Of a stretch of 64,000 nucleotides of DNA, positions 58,632 through 64,000 are shown piece by piece. Position numbers and translations under genes: made by a program. The notes beneath the pieces are model-generated. The model saw nothing but the letters and a program-made list of their open reading frames with translations. It searched no databases and was not told where the DNA came from. Each line of letters opens with the position of its first letter. The stretch's first letter is position 1. Source of the DNA: Phaeosaccion multiseriatum (taxonomy: Eukaryota > Ochrophyta, other classes); assembly GCA_965112735.1 (NCBI GenBank), contig OZ218959.1:1054001-1118000 (forward strand), in the 5' to 3' direction.

Positions 58632-60109
58632 ATGAAGCGGCAGCGGAGCTTCTCGCTCTTCTTTTGGGCTCTACTCGTTCTGACTCTGCTGGCAAGTAGT
58701 GGCAGATTCGTAGCAGCACAGGAGGGAGACGAAGCACCAGTAACAGAAGCGACAGCTTCAGAGGCAGCAAAGCCAACGGCAGAGCACATCCAAAAGGAGG
58801 AAACAAGCGGTGGCGATTTAGAGGACGCACAACGGGCAAAGCTAGAAGAAGATGGAAAGCGGGCCAGAGAAGAGATGGAGGCACGGGAGGAAGCCTTGCG
58901 GCAAGAGGCGGCGGCGGCGAAGGCCGACTTAGAGGCGGCGGCAGCAGAGGCAGCCAAGCGCGCAGCAGACGACGTGGCTGCTGCGGCGAACCAGCTGGAA
59001 GCAGACGCCGCCGAGGCCACGAAGGCTGCTGCCGCTGCTGCCACTGTAATAGCGGAGAAGTCGCAAGTCGACGGGGGGCGGGGGGTTGAGTTTGCCAACG
59101 CCGTGCAGGAGCACTTGTCACAATCACGTGAGAAGCTTGTCAAATCCCTGCGCGGCGGCTTGGTGAGCTACAATGCCCTCCTGAAGAAGCACTACCTGCG
59201 GCTGAGCTTTCTCCAGGCCACTGTGTTGGGCGCGATTGGAGACATCGGTGCACAATGGATTGAACGTCGCACCTTCCGCCAACTGAAGGGCGGCGCCCCA
59301 CGGCGCTGGAACAGGCGGAGAACCTTCCACGTCGGGCTACTCACCATGACAATAGGTGAGAGAGCGCGCACGAAGACGCGGGGATAGTAGGGGTTGGCCT
59401 CCTCCTCTTTTCTGCGCTGCTGACTTGGATTTCTCCTACTCTGCCCCTCGACACGTTCTCTCCTTTTCCTTCTCTGCCTACCTGCCCTCCCCGACCATCT
59501 TGTGTATCGCAAGACGGTATCTTCACCCCTCGTTGGTACAAGCTACTCGAGAGGTACAGCACTGAACGCACGCTCAGGGTGGTGGCCTTCAAGACTGTGC
59601 TCGGCAGGTGAGGGAGAGAGTGCGTGAGTAAGCCCATCACACCCGTCACCCACCCCCACCACCCCTTAACCCCCCCCTATGAAGAGCAAAAGTTAACACT
59701 CACACGTACATCCGCCCCCCTCTCTCCCCCCCCCCCCCCACAGTGCCGTATATGGTCCTTTCGCCAACGGCTTGTTCCTGGCGGGCATCCCTTTGCTCCG
59801 CTACGGCAGCAAGGGCATGGCGGGAGGCTTCGACTTGGTGTCGTGGAGGCGGCAACTCCTCATCGCAACGATGCGCGACATTCAGGTCAGTACATGCTGT
59901 CCCTCCCGCGGGGGGGCATAGCGCCATCCCCACCCTGTAGCAGCAGCAGCAGCAGGGAGAGCAGGGCAGCAGAGCACGGGCAGCAGCAGTTGGTTATACA
60001 GCAGCCGCCACCGCCCCGCCGCTTTCGCGCGCGCACGCAGGAAGAGACTGTGCCGCGGTCGGGGGAGGTTCGTGCCACACGCCGCCCCTCAAACCCAAAG
60101 CCAAGGCAT

Positions 60110-60140
<31 letters not shown>

Positions 60141-60526
60141 TGGTGATACAGCAGTAGCAAGCAGCGCTTGGTACGTGAATTGGCGGCGGGCATCATCCCT
60201 AGGTGTAGCGCCGACTACGCCACTCGCCGCCCGGCTCTTTACCCTGACGCTCGCCACTCTTCCCCGCCGTACTCCATCCCCTCCTTTCCCTCCGACAGAT
60301 GTGGCTCCCCTTCAACGCGCTGAACTTCGCTCTGGTGCCGATGCACGCCCGACCCTTGGCCTCTAACCTCATGGGGCTTTTCTTTGTGTGCGTGCTGAGC
60401 AGCTCCACGCTTGGAGGGGCGGACTTTTTGCCCTTCGGGGAAGGGACGGCTGAGCTCATTAGCAATTGGCTCGGGGGTGTCTTTGGTGGAAAGAAGAGGC
60501 TTTCCGAGCCTTTCTCGGCCCAGTAA
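58632..60526 (+). CDS. MPV17/PMP22-family membrane protein with signal-like N-terminus and Ala/Glu coiled coil
   Basis: Exons 58632-59355, 59514-59607, 59744-59885 and 60299-60526 join in phase to about 395 residues. The C-terminal 210 residues match MPV17/PMP22: YNALLKKHYLRLSFLQATVLGAIGDIGAQWIE, DGIFTPRWYKLLERY, VYGPFANGLFLAG, then WLPFNALNFALVPMHARPLASN. These are four-helix proteins of mitochondrial, peroxisomal or plastid membranes. Unusually, the protein begins with a hydrophobic signal (FFWALLVLTLLASSGRFVAAQ), then about 130 residues rich in Ala, Glu and Lys predicted to form a long charged helix. A signal peptide before a family normally sent to organelles suggests secretory or complex-plastid targeting; this is inference. 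Confidence 0.85.
59981..60005 (+). repeat. Dispersed CAG/TTGGTGATACAG element, copy 7
   Basis: CAGCAGCAGTTGGTTATACAGCAG in intron 3 of the MPV17-like gene; one base differs from the core. Confidence 0.75.
60110..60155 (+). repeat. Dispersed CAG/TTGGTGATACAG element, copy 8
   Basis: Long CAG run followed by the exact core TTGGTGATACAGCAG, 105 bp from copy 7 in the same intron and the same orientation. Confidence 0.85.
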
Positions 60527-61435
60527 TGGTGCAGGCAATCACACGGAAGGGGGGGGGGGGGGGCAGGAGGGGCAGGTGATGACAGATGGCAGTCGATGGC
60601 GCTGGAAAGGGTTTATTTTTACATACGCAGACAACACAAGGCTGTGCGTTTAGTTCGTAGGGGGAAGGCACAACAACAACAACATGGTGGGTGATGACGG
60701 CACGTCAAGAGGGCGAGCAGAGTGGAGGAGAGGGGGCCCGGAGGAGCTTTGTTGGCTGAAGCGAAGAGAGCTGTGAATGGCGTCCCAGAAGCTTCACATG
60801 AAGCCTCACGCGACTGTGGCATATCGACTCGGATACCGGCGAAGAGGGTTTCTGGCCGAGAAGAAAGTGGCGGAGAGAGAGAGGGAAAGAACGACAGGGG
60901 TACACACACACAGAGAGAGAGGGCGCTTGCCATGAGGCGCCGAAAGGCCATGGCGCGGCGTGGCGTGGCGACCGGCTGCTGCGTCTCCTGCTGTATCACC
61001 AACTGCTGCTGCTGTTGCTGCCGTGAGAAGGGTGCCGCTCTGCTGTGCGGGTCGTCAGCAGACCCGCCTGTGCTGCCGCTTCGCCCCCCTCGGAAGGAAT
61101 CGGAAGGAAGGATTTAGGTCTAAACCGTGCAGCCCCCACCCTCTGCTCTGCCCCCCCCCCTCCCCCCCTCTGTTGCGGCGCTGCTCTTGCCCCTGCTCTC
61201 TGGCGTACCTGCTTGGAATGGCGTCAGATTTGGCCCCCTTTCGGTGGGTAGCCCCTCCCTCACCCACGAGCAGGCGTCCTCTACTCTCTTGTTCCAGGGA
61301 GGCTCGATTCCTTACCCGCTCTCACCTCCCTCAACTCCACCCCCCCCCTTTCTTCTTGCCTTCTGTATGTTCCCCCACGTTCCCTCCTTGATCCACCCCT
61401 CCCATGCTGACCCGTACGCCTTCATCCTGGGGTGT

Positions 61436-61492
<57 letters not shown>

Positions 61493-61538
61493 TTTTTGTG
61501 TGTTTGGTGCTACGTACTTGGTCCGTCGCCCCGCAGAG
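60527..61538. other. Region without an assignable gene
   Basis: Contains a poly-G run (60550), a TTTATTTTTAC near 60610 that on the minus strand reads as a poly(A) signal, element copy 9 and a (GT)n tract at 61440-61490. Several open frames exist on both strands, but none has recognisable similarity. A minus-strand exon through copy 9 (QQLVIQQ, then VATPRRAMAFRRLMASAL) is possible but not supported. Confidence 0.4.
60988..61021 (-). repeat. Dispersed CAG/TTGGTGATACAG element, copy 9
   Basis: CTGCTGTATCACCAACTG followed by CTG repeats: exact core in reverse orientation. Confidence 0.85.
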
Positions 61539-61661
61539 TTCGTGAATCAGCTGCTGGTGCCTCACCGCTGGCAGCCCCTGGCCTACAGCTTATGGGACAT
61601 GGGATTCATGACTGTGCTCAGCCTCATTGCACACAAAGCCGAGCAGGACGCCTTGTTATAG
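61539..61661 (+). CDS. Orphan terminal exon of unidentified + strand gene
   Basis: After a (GT)n tract and CCCCGCAG, an open frame encodes FVNQLLVPHRWQPLAYSLWD and a hydrophobic segment GFMTVLSLIAHK before a TAG stop. Coding character and the acceptor look real, but I could not find confident upstream exons. A pyrimidine-rich stretch at 61170-61310 with a CAG near 61299 may hold one. Family not recognised. Confidence 0.35.
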   Translation, partial: FVNQLLVPHRWQPLAYSLWDMGFMTVLSLIAHKAEQDALL

Positions 61662-61771
61662 CACATGGCAACAGATGGCACTACATGGCAAAGAAGGCAG
61701 CAGATGACAATGACAACAGAGCAGCGCAGCAGTAGCAGCAGCGGCATACGTGCCGGAGAGGGATGATACCG

Positions 61772-61824
<53 letters not shown>

Positions 61825-62560
61825 TGGTGATGCAGCAACAGCAGCAGCAGCAGTGTTATGGGCGCCAAGGTGTGAGTTTCTCATCCCCCTTCCTGCTGCC
61901 CCCATTGGAAAGAAGATGACCGTCTGCCATAGGCCTGCTATGGGCCTGGAGGAAGGGCGCCAACGAAGGGCGGCAGCTAATGGGTGTCAGGGCCCTCGGG
62001 GGTAGACGAACAGCGCTTTGCAACACAGTATCGGCTGCTTTCTTAGCTCAGGCGACTTTGATGCGCCGCTGGGGGGGGGGAGGTGGCGATGGCACGGGAT
62101 GGATCCGGTTTACGGTTGTCGAATCAGGCCCAGGGGGGTAGTACGATCATACATGGAGGGCGTATGTATGTATGTATGAGCACTGAGCAAGAGACGATTC
62201 GTACAAACGTGTCGGGCTCGCTCATGCCCAGGAGTGGGCCTGCCAGCGGCTGCTGGTCTCTCTCTCTCTCTCTCTCTCTATCCCTCTCCCCCTCTCTCTC
62301 TTTCTCTTTTCTTTCTTATCTGTCTCGCGCCGCTTATTCGTGCCTGAGACAAATCATCCTTGCGCCAAGAGATAGCGACGTCGGCTGAAGCCCCTCTCTC
62401 GCCCCCCAGGCGCCCCTCTCGAGGGTTACCCCCAATGTTTTTTTGCAAAGAGTAAAATGTATTTCTCAGTGCAACAACTGAGGTGCTCACAATCCCGCAA
62501 CGTGCAGATACATTTTCAGAACGTCAAAGGTCTCTCCTTGCCCCTCAAAAGTTGGCTTTT
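61662..62560. other. Repeat-rich region without an assignable gene
   Basis: Holds element copy 10, a (GTAT)n run at 62161-62178 and a (TC)n tract at 62257-62280. Probably convergent 3' UTR sequence; nothing else seen. Confidence 0.45.
61774..61854 (+). repeat. Dispersed CAG/TTGGTGATACAG element, copy 10
   Basis: About 50 bp of CAG, then TTGGTGATGCAG (one core change), then CAG/CAA. Confidence 0.8.
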
Positions 62561-64000
62561 TTATTTTTTATGATTATATTTTCGGTGCTCATCCGTCCTC
62601 ACGCCGCCCCCCCTTCGCTGAAGCATGTGCTGCTGGTGGAGGTACTGCAATCCTTCTTGGCCGTTGCTGTGGTGCTGTTGGTGTTGCTCCTGGGCCGGCA
62701 TGGCTGTTGCAACAAAGAATTCCCGCGCTGCTTCCTTGAGCACCTGAGACGAGGGTTTGAGCACACGTGCATGGCATGTCAGTGATACATTTTAGAGCCG
62801 CGCTGAAAGCAAGGCACTCACTAACTCACTCACTCCGCCTCCTGCAAAATTAAGCTATTGTGATTGTGTAGAGAAGGAAGGAGCGCAAGCAAAATGAAGC
62901 TTGTGTTCGTCAAGAGAAAGGAACGCGGTGCCGTAGTCGTAGGAGGTGGAGCGAGCGTCACAAAGAGCAGGCGAAAGGGAGCGAGATGCGATGTCCTCAA
63001 AACACAAGCGATTTGAGTAAGGCAAGCAAAGAGAGGTTTCAACTTGTCGACAAAGGAGCACAGACACGTTCGTGGGGCTTCGGGCGTGAAGCGAAACAGT
63101 GGCGCGAGTATTGAGGGTTTCTGCTGCTGCTACTGCTGCTGCTGCTGCTCGTCTGTTCCAGCTACTAACCTGACTACTCGAGGCCATGGAGGTCCTGCTC
63201 TCCTCGAGCTCCCTCTTGAGCTGCTCCACCACCGCCCCCGACTCAAAGTCCTGCAGAATCGCCTCCATCCCTCCCATCCGCCGCGCCTCCGCCTTCTCTC
63301 GCCTGCTGGGCCCCATGGACATCTCAGCGGGGCTGCCTGCGGGGACTGATGTATCACCAACTGCTGCTGAGGTCACCCTTCCTTTCGTGCCACCAACACC
63401 ACTGCCGCCGCCTCTCGGCCCTATCCCTTGCTTTTGTGGCGGCTGCTGCTGCTGCTTTCGCCTCTGCCCGTGCTTCTCGTCTTGAGCACCACCAACAGCA
63501 GCAGCAGCAGTAGTACCAGCACCAGCAGCATCTGTGTGACAGTAGCCGCGGGTCGCAGAGGCAGAGGCGGAGGCGAAGGCACGTTCTCCCCCACTCCGCG
63601 TGGAGATGGGTGCTGACCGGCTCCCCCGTGGCCCTCTAGTGGTGGCCTTGCTGCCGTTTGTACCTCCTGTAGAGACTTCCCTCCCGCCTCTCCCACCGCC
63701 ATCTCTCGACGTGCCTGCCAATGAGCTTCCTTCTACTGGCGCTACAGCCGACCCTAGCATTGGTCCTCCATCTCTCATTCTTCGTCGATCCTTCGTGCTA
63801 CGCACCCCTCCGCCATCGTCATCCTCCCCCCCCCGCCTCGCTGCCATTGCTCGAGCTCCTTTCCAGCCCACTACTGATGCGTCCGAATTCGAACGACGAT
63901 ATTGCTGTTGTCTCATCACAGCCCCATTCCTCCCTGGCGGCTCCTGCTGTCTCCGCCGTTGTCGCTGTTGCGTCTCAAAGTGTATCCTCTGTTCGTCGTC
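62561..64000 (-). CDS. C-terminal part of unidentified basic, low-complexity protein (partial)
   Basis: Two exons are visible: one from past the window end (64000) to 63170, and the last at 62561-62743. The donor CAG|GTTAGT and acceptor CTCAG|GTGCTC join at phase 0. The protein is rich in Arg, Gly, Ser and Ala. A more ordered part near the splice (AEARRMGGMEAILQDFESGA to LKRELEES) looks like a coiled coil, followed by VLKEAAREFFVATAMPAQ and a Gln/His-rich tail. It carries element copy 11 in frame. Because the 5' part is missing I cannot name it. Confidence 0.55.
63349..63369 (-). repeat. Dispersed CAG/TTGGTGATACAG element, copy 11 (coding, second frame)
   Basis: Gene strand CAGCAGTTGGTGATACATC, encoding AAVGDTS in the partial gene at the right edge. 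Confidence 0.7.

Overview
This is nuclear DNA from a GC-rich, intron-rich eukaryote, most likely a photosynthetic alga. Nearly every gene is split by short GT-AG introns whose exon phases can be joined by eye. A digalactosyldiacylglycerol synthase (thylakoid galactolipid synthesis) points to a plastid. An FTO-type RNA/DNA demethylase, a family reported from vertebrates and marine algae, supports an alga. I lean towards a stramenopile (ochrophyte) alga, but this is inference. No virus, organelle, rRNA, tRNA or CRISPR locus was seen.

Layout, left to right: the 3' part of a MscS-type mechanosensitive channel (+, 1-4303); an 11-exon M1 zinc aminopeptidase (-, 4628-10944); a 17-exon anoctamin/TMEM16 protein (+, 11139-17131); a divergent pair of Cys-rich single-pass membrane proteins (-, 18303-20359 and +, 20594-22285); a CREG-family secreted protein (-, 22513-23964); an orphan PHD-finger segment (+, 24183-24497); an SV2-like major facilitator (+, 24800-29182); a citrate-type mitochondrial carrier (+, 29720-33122); FTO (-, 33509-36216); a small unknown gene (+, 36481-37729); a DUF1769-PH-DUF547 protein (-, 37826-44933); digalactosyldiacylglycerol synthase (-, 45154-50012); a TEY-type MAP kinase (+, 50584-54367); a two-MA3-domain PDCD4-like translation regulator (-, 54813-57885); an MPV17/PMP22 protein (+, 58632-60526); an orphan exon (+, 61539-61661); and the 3' end of an unidentified basic protein (-, 62561 to past 64000).

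The genes do not form one pathway. They are single housekeeping, membrane and signalling genes in mostly alternating orientation, with several divergent starts only 190-270 bp apart that may share promoters.

The most unusual feature is the repeat landscape. Introns carry many micro- and minisatellites, several of which start from the 5' splice-site sequence or form the pyrimidine tract before the 3' splice site. Separately, a 15-bp core (TTGGTGATACAGCAG) set in CAG tracts occurs 11 times in unrelated genes. It lies in coding exons in two reading frames (QLVIQQ or AVGDTA), in introns and in unassigned sequence, and looks like a dispersed mobile or templated insertion.
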